Notes: generated by a model from the letters alone, not told the origin. Numbered from the stretch's first letter, positions 42,301-50,832 are shown. The stretch is DNA of 64,000 bases from Thermoguttaceae bacterium (GCA_017441605.1 JAFRXD010000060.1:60488-124487), one strand, 5' to 3'. Made by a program: numbers and translations.

Positions 42301-42804
42301 ATTTCCGGCCTGACTTTTGGAACGATTTACTACTTTCGGGTCAAAGCGATCGGCTCGCTCGGCAACGACTCGGGCTGGAACAACTACAACGGCAAGACGA
42401 TCGCCGCGGGGCAACTCGCCGTTCCGACGTTCTTCGCGAGTAAAATCGGAGCCGATTTCTTCAACGTAAGGTGCTACAACTCCGCGAGCGCGTCCGGTTT
42501 TGAGGTAATGTATTCGACGAGTCCCGATTTCTCGGACGCTCAATGCGCGCAAGGCTCCGCCTCTTCGGGAATCGTCGCGGTTACCGGATTGGACCCGAAC
42601 GCGAAATACTACTTCAAAGTCCGCGCCCTCGGCGACAACGTTTCGCGCGTCGACAGCTCATGGTCCTCGATCGTTGGAAGCGCGACGACGAAAGCCGCTC
42701 CGACCTCGAGCGCCGTTCTCGACTCCGAATCCGCCTTCGAGAACTACTTCGAAGACGAGCTCGACGACCTCTGGGAAGTTCTCGCCCAAACTTTGGCGAA
42801 GTAG
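39304..42804 (+). pseudogene. Giant secreted LRR/FN3-like protein interrupted by one in-frame stop
   Basis: Read as one frame with a TGA at 41779-41781, this is a ~1166-residue protein. N-terminus: basic region then RARLESLEERQFLSA, a planctomycete surface-protein motif. Residues ~40-115 precede about two dozen 21-residue leucine-rich repeats of the form LTSLDVSxCxNLQSLxC (to about residue 670). Fibronectin-III-like repeats follow (YVVEFGTDPTF, TTYYFRVKATADG). The stop falls inside the first of these; immediately after it the same frame continues with further FN3-like units (YVVEYATDPSF, WYCVRVKATATG) to 42804. It may be a real nonsense mutation, an assembly error, or two separate products. 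A related small LRR gene is at 59408-60337. Confidence 0.8.
39700..41280 (+). repeat. 63-bp coding repeat array (LRR units)
   Basis: About two dozen imperfect 63-bp units with recurring words such as CTAACGAGTCTCGACG. Two adjacent units near 40310-40430 are almost identical, which suggests recent unit duplication. Confidence 0.8.
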
Positions 42805-42814
42805 ACCGCGGCGA

Positions 42815-42935
42815 GGCGCCGCGGGCGCTTTTGTTCGCGCTACCGCGCGGTTGGGGCGCCGCGGGCGCTTTTGTTCGCGCTTCCGCGCGGTTGGGGCGCC
42901 GCGGGCGCTTTTGTTCGCGCTTCCGCGCGGTTGGG
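42815..42935 (+). repeat. Three tandem 40-bp repeats
   Basis: Units start at about 42815, 42855 and 42895 (GGCGCCGCGGGCGCTTTTGT and on). They differ by one to two bases. The unit is the left part of the dispersed intergenic repeat. Confidence 0.85.
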
Positions 42936-43037
42936 TAAACGAACCGCTCCCGTTGGTCGCTAGCCTTTGTAGAAGGACTCTAGAGGCGGTTTGGTCGTTT
43001 GGAAGTCAAAAAAGGAAGTTAAGACCGAGGGAAACTA
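42905..43037. repeat. Intergenic repeat family, copy C (halves in opposite orientation)
   Basis: The left half on plus (GTAAACGAACCGCTCCCGTT, GGTCGCTAG) is followed at 43007-43034 by the right half inverted (CAAAAAAGGAAGTTAAGACC). The inverted half ends in the stop codon of the Rpn gene at 43035. Confidence 0.6.
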
Positions 43038-44009
43038 AGCCGCCTTTGCCAGTTTGCGAACGGTCGCGAGAGAAAGCCCCGTGCTTTGCGCGATTTGAGC
43101 GGGTGAAAGAATGCCAAACGCCAATAGATTCTTGGCGGTGTTAATCGCGCCCTTCTCCCTTTCGCGTTTTACCGCTTCCTGCTCGCGTTTTGCCGCTTCC
43201 TGCTCGCGCCTTGCCGCCTCCCGCTTGAGTTTCGCCGTCTCTTTCTTAAAGCGCGCTTCGGCGCTCTTCACCGCGTCCTTCACCGCGCTCTCGATTTCCG
43301 CTCGCACGGCCCAGTCTTGTTCGCATTCCAGTCTCATAATATTCTCCAATTCCCCTCGATTCTCTTCAAAAAATTCGACCAACGCCCCGGCGGCGAGACA
43401 TATTCTAATCGTGTTGATTACGACGTCCTCCGCGTTGTCGTAGAGCTTTTGTTGCTCCGCAAACGTTCGTTCGAAGAACGAAAATTGATCGAGGATCGTC
43501 CCGTCCGGGCGGTTCGGATCCCCCGATATTACCCGAGCGACAAAGTCGGGCATATCGGGGTCGTTCTTGTAGAACAGTTTCCTCACCGACAAACGCCCGG
43601 GGATCTTCTTATCCCCGGAATAGAGGATATAGGCTCTCGGCTTCGCCAAGCGAATCTTCTTTTGGTCAAAAAGCTCCTTGTTATGCTTGCCGTCGGCGTA
43701 ATACCAGAGCCAGTAAAGCGCCAAATAGAGGAACAATCTGAAAACGACGTTGATATTCCACCTCGACTGGGCCTCGACGAAGACGAGCAATTCGTCGCGA
43801 ACCCTTAGCGAGAAGTCGTTATAGCGACTGCTCGTGAAAACGGGGCGCAACGTAATGATTTCGAGGTCGTCCTCGGTCGCTTTGACGTCGTCGGGACAGA
43901 TCGCCTTGTAGAATTCGAGCGATCGCTTCTTGGTCGATAGCAGCTTTGTAAAAACGCTATCTCGAACGTTATGTTTCACCCTAAAAGGCAGTTTTACGAC
44001 TTTGACCAT
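43035..44009 (-). CDS. Rpn-family PD-(D/E)XK nuclease, second gene
   Basis: 324 residues from the ATG at 44009 (AGGAG 6 nt upstream). The nuclease core is YNDFSLRVRDELLVFVEAQS, with Asp and E-x-Q. The first ~240 residues are almost identical to the gene at 57243 (a handful of changes such as R/S, L/M, V/I). The C-terminal part is a charged coiled coil (AEARFKKETAK and repeated REQEAAK units), then a helix-turn-helix-like end (LSPAQIAQSTGLSLATVRKL). An in-frame internal ATG at 43337 has GGAG 6 nt upstream. Flanked by copies of the intergenic repeat. Confidence 0.9.
   Translation of the reverse strand: MVKVVKLPFRVKHNVRDSVFTKLLSTKKRSLEFYKAICPDDVKATEDDLEIITLRPVFTSSRYNDFSLRVRDELLVFVEAQSRWNINVVFRLFLYLALYWLWYYADGKHNKELFDQKKIRLAKPRAYILYSGDKKIPGRLSVRKLFYKNDPDMPDFVARVISGDPNRPDGTILDQFSFFERTFAEQQKLYDNAEDVVINTIRICLAAGALVEFFEENRGELENIMRLECEQDWAVRAEIESAVKDAVKSAEARFKKETAKLKREAARREQEAAKREQEAVKREREKGAINTAKNLLAFGILSPAQIAQSTGLSLATVRKLAKAA
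43335..43347 (-). promoter_or_regulatory. Possible internal ribosome-binding site and start in the second Rpn gene
   Basis: GGAG, 6 nt, then in-frame ATG (codon 225), giving a 100-residue C-terminal product without the nuclease core. The same site is present in the gene at 57243. Confidence 0.45.
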
Positions 44010-44058
44010 CGCGGTTCTCCTACGTCGCGCGAGCGTCGCGCGAGCGTCGCGCGAGGGT

Positions 44059-44087
44059 AGTATACCGATAATCGGCGCGCGATTCAA
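44059..44087 (-). promoter_or_regulatory. Promoter of the second Rpn gene
   Basis: On the minus strand: -35 TTGAAT (44087-44082), 17-bp spacer, -10 TATACT (44064-44059). The leader carries three tandem copies of GCGCGACGCTC-type 11-mers (about 44023-44054). The gene at 57243 has the same TATACT promoter. Confidence 0.65.
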
Positions 44088-44190
44088 GCGCTCGACGCAA
44101 AAAAGAGTTCTAGAAAAGATTCGTTCGGCGCGAGAAGAAGTCGACCAAGAGCCCCAAGAGTCCCTCTAAAGCAAAAAGAGTCCCCCAAAG

Positions 44191-44274
44191 GCCCGCCGAG
44201 GGCGGGTTTTGTTCGCGCCACCGCGCGGTGTGGGTAAACGACCCGCACCCCCGTTGGGCGCTAGTCTCCCTCGG
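44191..44274 (+). repeat. Intergenic repeat family, copy D
   Basis: GCGGGTTTTGTTCGCGCCAC, CGCGCGGTG, GGGTAAACGACCCGC, CCGTTGGGCGCTAG and TCTCCCTCGG in family order. It lacks the final GGTCTTAACT part. Confidence 0.6.
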
Positions 44275-44329
44275 CTGCAATCGCCCTCGTTGGCTCCCAA
44301 GCTCCCCTAGAATCCCGCTAAAGCAAAAA

Positions 44330-44396
44330 GAGCCCCCAAAGGGGGCTCGAGTCGTTTTACTCAACCGCGCGGTAGCGCGAACAAAAGCGCTTTTCG
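44330..44396 (-). repeat. Intergenic repeat family, copy G, after the glycogen phosphorylase gene
   Basis: On minus: GCGCTTTTGTTCGCGCTACC, GCGCGGTTGAGTAAAACGAC, then AGCCCCC/GGGGGCT. It includes the same CGCGCTACCGCGCGGT word as the clpP2 palindrome, and begins right after the stop at 44401. Confidence 0.6.
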
Positions 44397-44400
44397 GCGC

Positions 44401-46551
44401 TTACGGCATTTTGGCGGTAACGCCGCCGGCGGCGGGCAGATAGGCGTTCTTGACGTAGTCGGCGACCATGCGGTGCGCGCTGAAGCGCCAGCCGAGAGTC
44501 GCGATCGAGTTCTTCATCATTTGGATCCAGTCGAGCGGGAGCCCGTGCTCGTTGCGGCGGTAGTACGTCGGAACGACCTGGTTCTCGAGCGCGTCGAGGA
44601 GGGCCTCGTTGTCGCGCTCGTCGGTAATATTGGCGTCGACGTGAGTCGTTCCGTCGCCGATCGCGAACCCGTTGGAGCCGTTGTACGCCTCGTTCCACCA
44701 TCCGTCGAGAATGGAGAAGTTGAGGGCGCCGTTGAGGGCGGCCTTTTGCCCGGAGGTTCCGGACGCTTCGAGCGGGCGGCGCGGGTTATTGAGCCAGACG
44801 TCGACGCCCTGAACGAGTTGTCGCGCGATATTGATGTCGTAGTTCTCGAGGAACAAGACGCTATTGGCGAATCGCGGGTTGCGCTGGATCGCGGTGATCC
44901 GCTTAATCACGTCCTTGCCGGGGTTGTCGTGCGGGTGGGCTTTTCCGGCGAAGACGAACTGAACCGGGCGGTCGGGGTTATTGACGATCTTGTCGAAGCG
45001 CTCCTCGTCTTGGACGACGAGATACGCGCGCTTGTAAGTCGCGAACCGACGGGCGAATCCGATCGTGAGCGCGCGAGGATCGAGCACGCGCTTCGCCGCC
45101 TCGATCGCCTTTTCGTCGGCGCCGAGTCGCTCGAGCTGACGAACGTAATGGCGGCGCGCGAAGTCGACGAACAGCTTTTTGAGCGCGAAGTGCGTTTCCC
45201 AAAGCTCGCCGGGGTCGATATTTTCGATTTGCGCCCAGACGGCGGGGTCGATCGATTCCTCGGACCAGCCGGGCGTGGCGCGCTCGAAGAGCACCTTGAT
45301 CTGCTGCGCCATCCAGGTGGGCGCGTGAACGCCGTTGGTAATGTGCCCGATCGGGGTTTCCTCTTCGGTCTTGTTCGGCCACAAGCCGCGCCACATCCGA
45401 CGCGAAACGACCCCGTGCAGCGCGCTCACCGCGTTCGCGTAGCGCGACAATTTCAGCCCGAGCACCGTCATGCAGAATTCTTCGTTCGGATTGTCGGGAT
45501 TGCGGCGCCCGAGCGCCATAAAGTCGCGCTGGGAAAGCCCGAGCGCCTCGCGCATCGGCTTGAGATGCTCTTCGACCAGGTCCGGGGAGAAGTAGTCGTG
45601 CCCCGCCTCGACCGGCGTGTGGGTCGTAAAGACGGTCTGCTGGGCGACGTCGCGCGAGGCGTCGTTAAAGGAAAGGCCGCAGCGCGCCATTCTGTCGCGA
45701 GTCGCCTCGAGGGTCGCGAAGGAGTTGTGGCCCTCGTTGAGGTGATAGACGCCCGGGGTAATTCCCATCGCGCGCAGAGCGCGAACGCCGCCGACGCCGC
45801 AGAGGAGCTCTTGTCGAATGCGGGTTCGCTTGTCGCCGCCGTAGAGGGTGCTGGTCAACTCGCGGTCGTCTTTGGAGTTTTGCTCGACGTCGGCGTCGAG
45901 CAGATAGAGGGAGACGCGCCCGACGCGAATAACGCGAACCTTGGCGTAGATGTCGCCGGTAGTCGTTTCGACTTTAACGACGAGTCGATTTCCGTCTTTG
46001 TCGTAACATGGTTCGAACGGAAGGTTTTGGACTTCGGTGTTGGTGTATTCCTCTTCCTGCTCGCCGTTGGCGTTGATCAGCTGCTTGAAGTACCCCTTGT
46101 CGTAGAACAAACCGACGGCGACGAGCGGCACCCCTAGCCCCGACGCGCTCTTGACGTGGTCTCCCGCCAGAACTCCCAGGCCGCCCGAATAGATCGGAAC
46201 GGACTCGTGAAGCCCAAATTCGAGCGAGAAATAGGCGACCGGGCGAGACCCGAGCACCCCGGCGTTTTGGCGCGCCCAAGGGGTTTGCCGGGCGACGTAG
46301 TCCTTGTAGCGACGATACGCGACGTCGATGCGGGTTTGCAGCGCGAGCTCGAGCACGCGTTGCTCAAACTCTTCCGGCTCGTACTCGCGAAGCAGGGCGA
46401 TCGGGTTGTGCGCGAGAACGCGCCAGCGGACCGGGTTGATCAGTCTGAAGATTTCGACGACGTCCGGGTGCCAGCTCCACCAAAGATTGCGGGTGAATTC
46501 GGCGCACTTTTCGTAAGCCGTGGTCGCGATGCGCGGGGTCGATTCCGCCAT
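44401..46551 (-). CDS. Alpha-glucan (glycogen) phosphorylase
   Basis: 716 residues from the ATG at 46551 (GGAG 9 nt upstream; a TTG 15 bp earlier overlaps that site). It releases glucose-1-phosphate from glycogen or maltodextrin with PLP. The N-terminal NLWWSWHPDVVEIFR and AYFSLEFGLHESVPIYSGGL are typical of the short alpha-glucan family phosphorylases (Thermotoga type). HLNEGHNSF and FTTHTPVEAGHD form the sugar site, and SGTSGQKAALNGALN with DGWW is the PLP/phosphate region. No other glycogen gene is beside it. Confidence 0.95.
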   Translation of the reverse strand: MAESTPRIATTAYEKCAEFTRNLWWSWHPDVVEIFRLINPVRWRVLAHNPIALLREYEPEEFEQRVLELALQTRIDVAYRRYKDYVARQTPWARQNAGVLGSRPVAYFSLEFGLHESVPIYSGGLGVLAGDHVKSASGLGVPLVAVGLFYDKGYFKQLINANGEQEEEYTNTEVQNLPFEPCYDKDGNRLVVKVETTTGDIYAKVRVIRVGRVSLYLLDADVEQNSKDDRELTSTLYGGDKRTRIRQELLCGVGGVRALRAMGITPGVYHLNEGHNSFATLEATRDRMARCGLSFNDASRDVAQQTVFTTHTPVEAGHDYFSPDLVEEHLKPMREALGLSQRDFMALGRRNPDNPNEEFCMTVLGLKLSRYANAVSALHGVVSRRMWRGLWPNKTEEETPIGHITNGVHAPTWMAQQIKVLFERATPGWSEESIDPAVWAQIENIDPGELWETHFALKKLFVDFARRHYVRQLERLGADEKAIEAAKRVLDPRALTIGFARRFATYKRAYLVVQDEERFDKIVNNPDRPVQFVFAGKAHPHDNPGKDVIKRITAIQRNPRFANSVLFLENYDINIARQLVQGVDVWLNNPRRPLEASGTSGQKAALNGALNFSILDGWWNEAYNGSNGFAIGDGTTHVDANITDERDNEALLDALENQVVPTYYRRNEHGLPLDWIQMMKNSIATLGWRFSAHRMVADYVKNAYLPAAGGVTAKMP

Positions 46552-47014
46552 GTGTACGTTCTCCAAAATACGGTTTATGCTATTCGCGCCGGCTCTCGTC
46601 GGCGGCGAGTGGTTCGCGATGGTTCTCGAGCGCCCCTTTGGGCGTTCGGGGCTCCTATTCTTGCAACTTTTTATCGTTTTGTAAAGGGCGCCGCCTTAGA
46701 CTCCGCTGGAAAAAAACGCCTTTTCGAGAAAGATTTCCCAAAAAAATTTTTCGCTCCCCTCAATCTCGCACAATGCGGTAATATCCGCGAAATTGTGGAC
46801 GAAATCGCTCTTTCCGCGCGCCGTTACAACCGGTGAAAACCGTCGGGGCGTTGCAACCGCGCGCGAAACGAATATAATGGCGGCAAGCTAATCGGCGCGC
46901 TTCGCTCGGAGGGTCCTCCGGATTCTCCGCGACGTTTCGGAGCGCGCGTCGACACGAGCCGATCTCGCGCGAGTCGCGGGGTCGCGCGCATAAGAGTTTA
47001 AGGAATCGGACACG
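46552..47014. other. Divergent region between glycogen phosphorylase and aldose epimerase
   Basis: Carries the epimerase promoter (46851-46878). A TATA-poor stretch precedes the phosphorylase gene and no clear promoter for it was seen. No ORF of note. Confidence 0.4.
46851..46878 (+). promoter_or_regulatory. Promoter of the aldose epimerase gene
   Basis: -35 TTGCAA (46851-46856), 16-bp spacer, -10 TATAAT (46873-46878) followed by GGC. Leader about 130 nt. Confidence 0.65.
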
Positions 47015-48151
47015 ATGATGAAATCGATGCTTTTTGGCGCCGTCGCGGTCGTCGCTCTGACGCTCTGCGCCTCGAGCGCGCTCGCGGGAGGAACTAAAGT
47101 GACCGGCGTAAAATTTGGCGAAACGACCGAAGGGCAAGAAGTTTACGCGTACACGCTCGTCAACGCGAACGGGCTTTCCGCCAAGATCCTGACGTTCGGC
47201 GGGGTTCTTTTCGAGATGAACGTTCCGGACAAAAACGGCGTTTTCGCGAACGTCTCCTGCAATTATCCGACCGTGGCGGAATACCAGAAGATTCGCCCGT
47301 ATTTCGGCTCGCTGGTCGGTCGCTTCGGCAACCGGATCGCGAAGGGCAAGTTCACCCTCGACGGCAAAGAGTACTCTCTCCCGCTGACCGACGCTCCGAA
47401 CGCGCTGCACGGGGGCGTCAAAGGGTTCGACCAGAAGATCTGGGACGCCGTTCCGAGCGCCGATAAAGACGGCGCGTATCTGACCCTGAAATACACCGCC
47501 GCCGACGGCGAGGAAGGGTACCCCGGCAAGCTCGACGTTACCGTCGTCTACTCCCTCAAGAACGACAACTCTCTGACGATCGACTATACCGCGACGACCG
47601 ATAAGGCGACCCCCGTCAACTTGACGAACCACACCTTCTGGAATCTCGGCGGGGCCTACTCCGGCTCGATTCTCGACACGGTTCTGCAACTGAACTGCCC
47701 GAAATTCCTCCCGACCGACGACACGCTCATCCCGACCGGCGAAGTCGCGTCCGTCGAGGGCACCCCGCTCGACTTCACGACCGCCAAGCCGATCGGCAAG
47801 GACATTGCCGGAATTACCGAGCCCTGCTTCAAAGGCGGCTACGACCACTGCCTCGTCCTCGCCGATAAAGCCGAGGGCGAAATGAGCCTCTGCGCCGTCG
47901 CCTACGACCCCGCCTCCGGTCGGAAAATGACGATCGAAACCACCGAGCCCGCCGTCCAATTCTACTCCGGAAACTGGCTCGACGGAACCACCTCCTGCAA
48001 CGGCTACAAGTACGAAAAACAGTCCGCCTTCTGCCTCGAGACCCAGCATTACCCGGACTCCCCCAATAAGCCCGACTTCCCCAATACCATTCTCGAGCCC
48101 GGCAAGACCTATCGGCACACCACCGTTCACACCTTCTCTATCCAAGAATAG
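47015..48151 (+). CDS. Secreted aldose 1-epimerase (galactose mutarotase)
   Basis: 378 residues with a signal peptide (SMLFGAVAVVALTLCASSALA). It interconverts alpha and beta anomers of aldoses. Motifs: GRFGNRIAKGKF, the His in NALHGGVKGFDQ, the His in VNLTNHTFWNLGG, and the catalytic Glu in the late CLETQHYPDSPNKPDFPN segment. All are canonical for GalM. The signal peptide indicates periplasmic action on sugars released outside. Transcribed from its own promoter; a GNAT gene follows after 89 bp. Confidence 0.94.
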   Translation: MMKSMLFGAVAVVALTLCASSALAGGTKVTGVKFGETTEGQEVYAYTLVNANGLSAKILTFGGVLFEMNVPDKNGVFANVSCNYPTVAEYQKIRPYFGSLVGRFGNRIAKGKFTLDGKEYSLPLTDAPNALHGGVKGFDQKIWDAVPSADKDGAYLTLKYTAADGEEGYPGKLDVTVVYSLKNDNSLTIDYTATTDKATPVNLTNHTFWNLGGAYSGSILDTVLQLNCPKFLPTDDTLIPTGEVASVEGTPLDFTTAKPIGKDIAGITEPCFKGGYDHCLVLADKAEGEMSLCAVAYDPASGRKMTIETTEPAVQFYSGNWLDGTTSCNGYKYEKQSAFCLETQHYPDSPNKPDFPNTILEPGKTYRHTTVHTFSIQE

Positions 48152-48240
48152 TTGGACTTGGTTTGGACGTTTAGATTGAAGAACGGCGTTTTGTCCGATG
48201 GACAGAGCGCCGTTCTTAACTCTTTGTTGTAAAAGAAGTA

Positions 48241-48822
48241 ATGTCGATATCCCCGCTCGATCTCCCAAAAGTCCGTCTAGAGCCCTTGCGCCCCGACGAC
48301 CGCGCTCGTTTTGTTCGCGATAATCAAGACGCGTTCAACTACGGGGCGCCGGTCGAATTTGGGCGGCGCGACGACCATTTTGAGGAGGAGGGCGAAATCA
48401 TTTCCCGCGAAACCGTCGAGAAGGCGATCGACGGAGGCGAGGCGTTGCGAATTACGCTCGACGGCGCCAATGTCGGCGGCGCGGTCGTTCGAATCGACGG
48501 GGAGCGCGGCGAACTGGAGCTGTTGTTCGTCGATCCCAAGTCGCATAGCAAAGGGATTGGACAAGCCGCTTGGCTCGCGATCGAAAAGCGCTACCCGCAA
48601 GTTAGGCTTTGGACGACCCACACCCCCTACTTTGAGAGGCGCAATATCCATTTTTACGTTAATCGGCTCGGGTTTCATATCGTCGAGTTTTACAACGAGC
48701 GTTGGCCGGACCCGAACGATCCGAAACCCGACGAGCCGGAAGACGGTGTGTTTCGATTTGAGAAAAGAATCGAAGCGCCGACGAGCGATCGCCTTATCGA
48801 GCGTAGCGCGTCGCGAGCGTAG
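48241..48822 (+). CDS. GNAT-family N-acetyltransferase
   Basis: 193 residues. The acetyl-CoA loop is LLFVDPKSHSKGIGQAAW (the Q/RxxGxG/A-type motif), with the following helix and the strand ENRFHV-like GFHIVEFYNE. Both N- and C-terminal arms are charged. Substrate unknown. The DpnI-like gene starts 23 bp after its stop, so the two may be co-transcribed. The ribosome-binding site is weak. Confidence 0.85.
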   Translation: MSISPLDLPKVRLEPLRPDDRARFVRDNQDAFNYGAPVEFGRRDDHFEEEGEIISRETVEKAIDGGEALRITLDGANVGGAVVRIDGERGELELLFVDPKSHSKGIGQAAWLAIEKRYPQVRLWTTHTPYFERRNIHFYVNRLGFHIVEFYNERWPDPNDPKPDEPEDGVFRFEKRIEAPTSDRLIERSASRA

Positions 48823-48845
48823 TTTTTTCCGAGGAGACGTCCTCA

Positions 48846-49562
48846 ATGGAACAGCATTATAGCGAGATCAACGCCTGCGGCGTGGCGCGAGGCATTATGG
48901 CCGATTGGCCGCGCGATTTTTTGTACTGTCCGAAATGCGGCGGTTTTCCCGTTTCGACGCGGGAATACGTTTATACGTTCCACAAGCTGAAATGCCTTAC
49001 TTGCGACAACGGGTTCGAAGTGATCAGTCAGTTCGAGAGGGAGCGCGAGAAACTCGTTTGGGGAGAGTATTGGTCTATCGAACATCGATTTAGAACGAAC
49101 GATATTTACGACTTGCTCGTTCTAGCGTACTCCGAAACGACAAGAATTATCGACCTGTCCTTCGTTCCGAGGGTTTGTCTCGATTTCGACTCGCTTGGCA
49201 AAAACGGGGTCGCGGCGGTTATCGACCTTGCCGCGATTCCCTCTCAAGGCAAGATTAACTTATATCGCGACGGTCTAACTCGCGACAAAAGCGAAGTCGT
49301 CGATTGTTACAAACGCGCTAACTTCCTGTTCGGAGACGTCAAAGAGTCCAAGGGCTGGTTAATGGACGTCTTGTATTGCGCGGAGTGCTTGGGCAAAAAG
49401 GAGTTCGCGCTGAGCGAGCTTTACAAGTTCGTCGACTACTTGAAACAAAGGCGTCCCAACAATAAAAATATCGAAGCCAAAATCAGGCAACAGCTTCAGA
49501 TCCTTCGCGATAAAAAGTATCTCGAATTTACGACTCGCGGCAATTATCGTTTGTTGCGTTGA
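48846..49562 (+). CDS. DpnI/Dam-replacing-family protein, probably catalytically inactive
   Basis: 238 residues. FLYCPKCGG, CLTC, IDLAAIPSQGKINLYRDG, GWLMDVLYC and the C-terminal IEAKIRQQLQILRDKKYLEF with RGNYRLL match DpnI and Drp closely. DpnI cuts N6-methylated GATC through an N-terminal PD-(D/E)XK domain and reads the methyl group with a C-terminal winged helix. In DpnI the catalytic residues lie in a DF-x-C-x-x-C-x-x-x-FELK segment; here it reads KLKCLTCDNGFEVIS, so the first Asp is Lys and the Lys of E-x-K is Ile. The Zn-binding cysteines and winged helix are kept. A methyl-GATC reader without cleavage is the inference; no Dam methylase gene is in the window. Confidence 0.85.
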   Translation: MEQHYSEINACGVARGIMADWPRDFLYCPKCGGFPVSTREYVYTFHKLKCLTCDNGFEVISQFEREREKLVWGEYWSIEHRFRTNDIYDLLVLAYSETTRIIDLSFVPRVCLDFDSLGKNGVAAVIDLAAIPSQGKINLYRDGLTRDKSEVVDCYKRANFLFGDVKESKGWLMDVLYCAECLGKKEFALSELYKFVDYLKQRRPNNKNIEAKIRQQLQILRDKKYLEFTTRGNYRLLR

Positions 49563-49623
49563 CCCGATTCGTTTGAGACGGACGCGGCGGAGCCGTCGAC
49601 GGGCGCCGACTCCTTCGACCTCG

Positions 49624-50019
49624 CTACGGCGTCCAGATTCCCCAAACGTATTCCAGATACGCGAAGGCCTTTTCGCGCCACCATAGCGCGTCGTCTTTCT
49701 CCGCGGTTCCTATTTCGTGGAGATGGACGCAAGCGACTTCCCTAAAACAATCCCATCCTTTGTAAAACAATTCCCAATCGCCGTCGGGAAAACGACGATA
49801 GAATTCGACGTAGAGGTCGTCTTCGACCCTCTCGGGGTCGAGGGGCGCCTCTGTTTCGACGATTTTTTCGACAGTTTCATCCTCTTCGTCGTCCCAAAGG
49901 CCCTCGAGATTGAGTTGCGTCGCGACAAAGTTTTTTAATACCTTTCGGAGACGCTTCCGTTCGCTCCGCGCGAGCTCCTTGGCGGCGAAGGCGCTTTCGA
50001 TTTCGACTTGATTGTCCAT
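49624..50019 (-). CDS. Hypothetical acidic protein
   Basis: 131 residues from the ATG at 50019 (an ATG 21 bp upstream is possible; neither has a strong ribosome-binding site). The N-terminal ~40 residues are a charged helix, then an acidic stretch (WDDEEDETVEKIVETEAP). The C-terminal half is rich in Trp, Phe and Tyr (WELFYKGWDCFREVACVHLH). No family recognised. Convergent with the DpnI-like gene, 61 bp apart. A small globular protein or an immunity-type protein are both possible. Confidence 0.6.
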   Translation of the reverse strand: MDNQVEIESAFAAKELARSERKRLRKVLKNFVATQLNLEGLWDDEEDETVEKIVETEAPLDPERVEDDLYVEFYRRFPDGDWELFYKGWDCFREVACVHLHEIGTAEKDDALWWREKAFAYLEYVWGIWTP

Positions 50020-50508
50020 TGTTCGCGATCCGCTTTGCATATTATGGGCGCGTTATTTTAGATCCCCGTCGCCCTCGACCTTCAAACAATCAAGGTCGAC
50101 GGGAAAACGAGCGATTCTCCGACGGTCGATTCGGCTCCGCAAACCGGCTTGCTCCGCGCTCGCGACCCTGGAACGGCGACGTCGCCGCGCTCGTTTCGAT
50201 CTCTCCGTTATCGACGTAAAGATCCATGGCGGATCATTTTACCAACTAGCGGCGCGGCGTCAACGCAGCCCAGTCAAAAAATGTTCGGGACGGTTTTTCG
50301 CGCGCGCTCCTCGCGATTCGGAACCGCGCTCTCGGTAATCGCGGGTCGCAAAAAAAATAAAAGGGCGCTAGGAAAAGGGCGATTTTTCTGTTACAATGGG
50401 GCTGCGGCGAGTTGGACGGGACGACGTTCCGCTCCGCCCCCGCGCTTTTACCCTATTCGCGAGCGCCAGTCGTTCGCGCGGATTTCCCTTGGAAAAGGAA
50501 CCAGTAGA
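50020..50508. other. Region upstream of the 107-aa gene
   Basis: No convincing gene. TACAAT at 50392-50397 followed by GGG is a likely -10 for the gene at 50509; no good -35 at the right distance. Confidence 0.4.
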
Positions 50509-50832
50509 ATGGCATTGTTCGAAATTGAAACGGCGGGACACATCGTCATCACGTGGGCTGAGGACGAAGAGAACGCCAAGCAAACGCTGGAAGACGCTTA
50601 CCCTGGCGAAGAGGCGATCCGGGTTACGCGTCGTCCTCGAGACGTCTGGGTCATCTCCAAGGCGGCGCTCGGAATCACGGGGCACGCCGACGTCTCCGAC
50701 GTGGCTCGCGAATGCCTCGCGAAAGCGTCCGGCGACAAAATCCGCGCGATTAGGCTCTATATGGCGGAAACGGGCGCCGACTTGGAAAAGGCGCGCAAGA
50801 CGATCGAATCGAACATGGTCTACGGCTGGTGA
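50509..50832 (+). CDS. Small protein with an L7/L12-C-terminal-like motif
   Basis: 107 residues. The ATG at 50509 has AAGGAA 7 nt upstream. The C-terminal segment GDKIRAIRLYMAETGADLEK resembles the KIxxIKxxRxxTGLGLKEAK motif of the ribosomal protein L7/L12 C-terminal domain, which binds translation factors. The N-terminal ~60 residues form an unassigned domain (ITWAEDEENAKQTLEDAYPG). Not L7/L12 itself. Monocistronic, with a strong terminator after it. Role unknown. Confidence 0.65.
   Translation: MALFEIETAGHIVITWAEDEENAKQTLEDAYPGEEAIRVTRRPRDVWVISKAALGITGHADVSDVARECLAKASGDKIRAIRLYMAETGADLEKARKTIESNMVYGW

Noticed and set aside
46760..48268. 502-codon ORF opposite the aldose epimerase gene
   Set aside because: Antisense shadow of a gene with complete GalM motifs; composition (Val/Gly/Arg/Asp repeats) is typical of the complement of codon-biased DNA.
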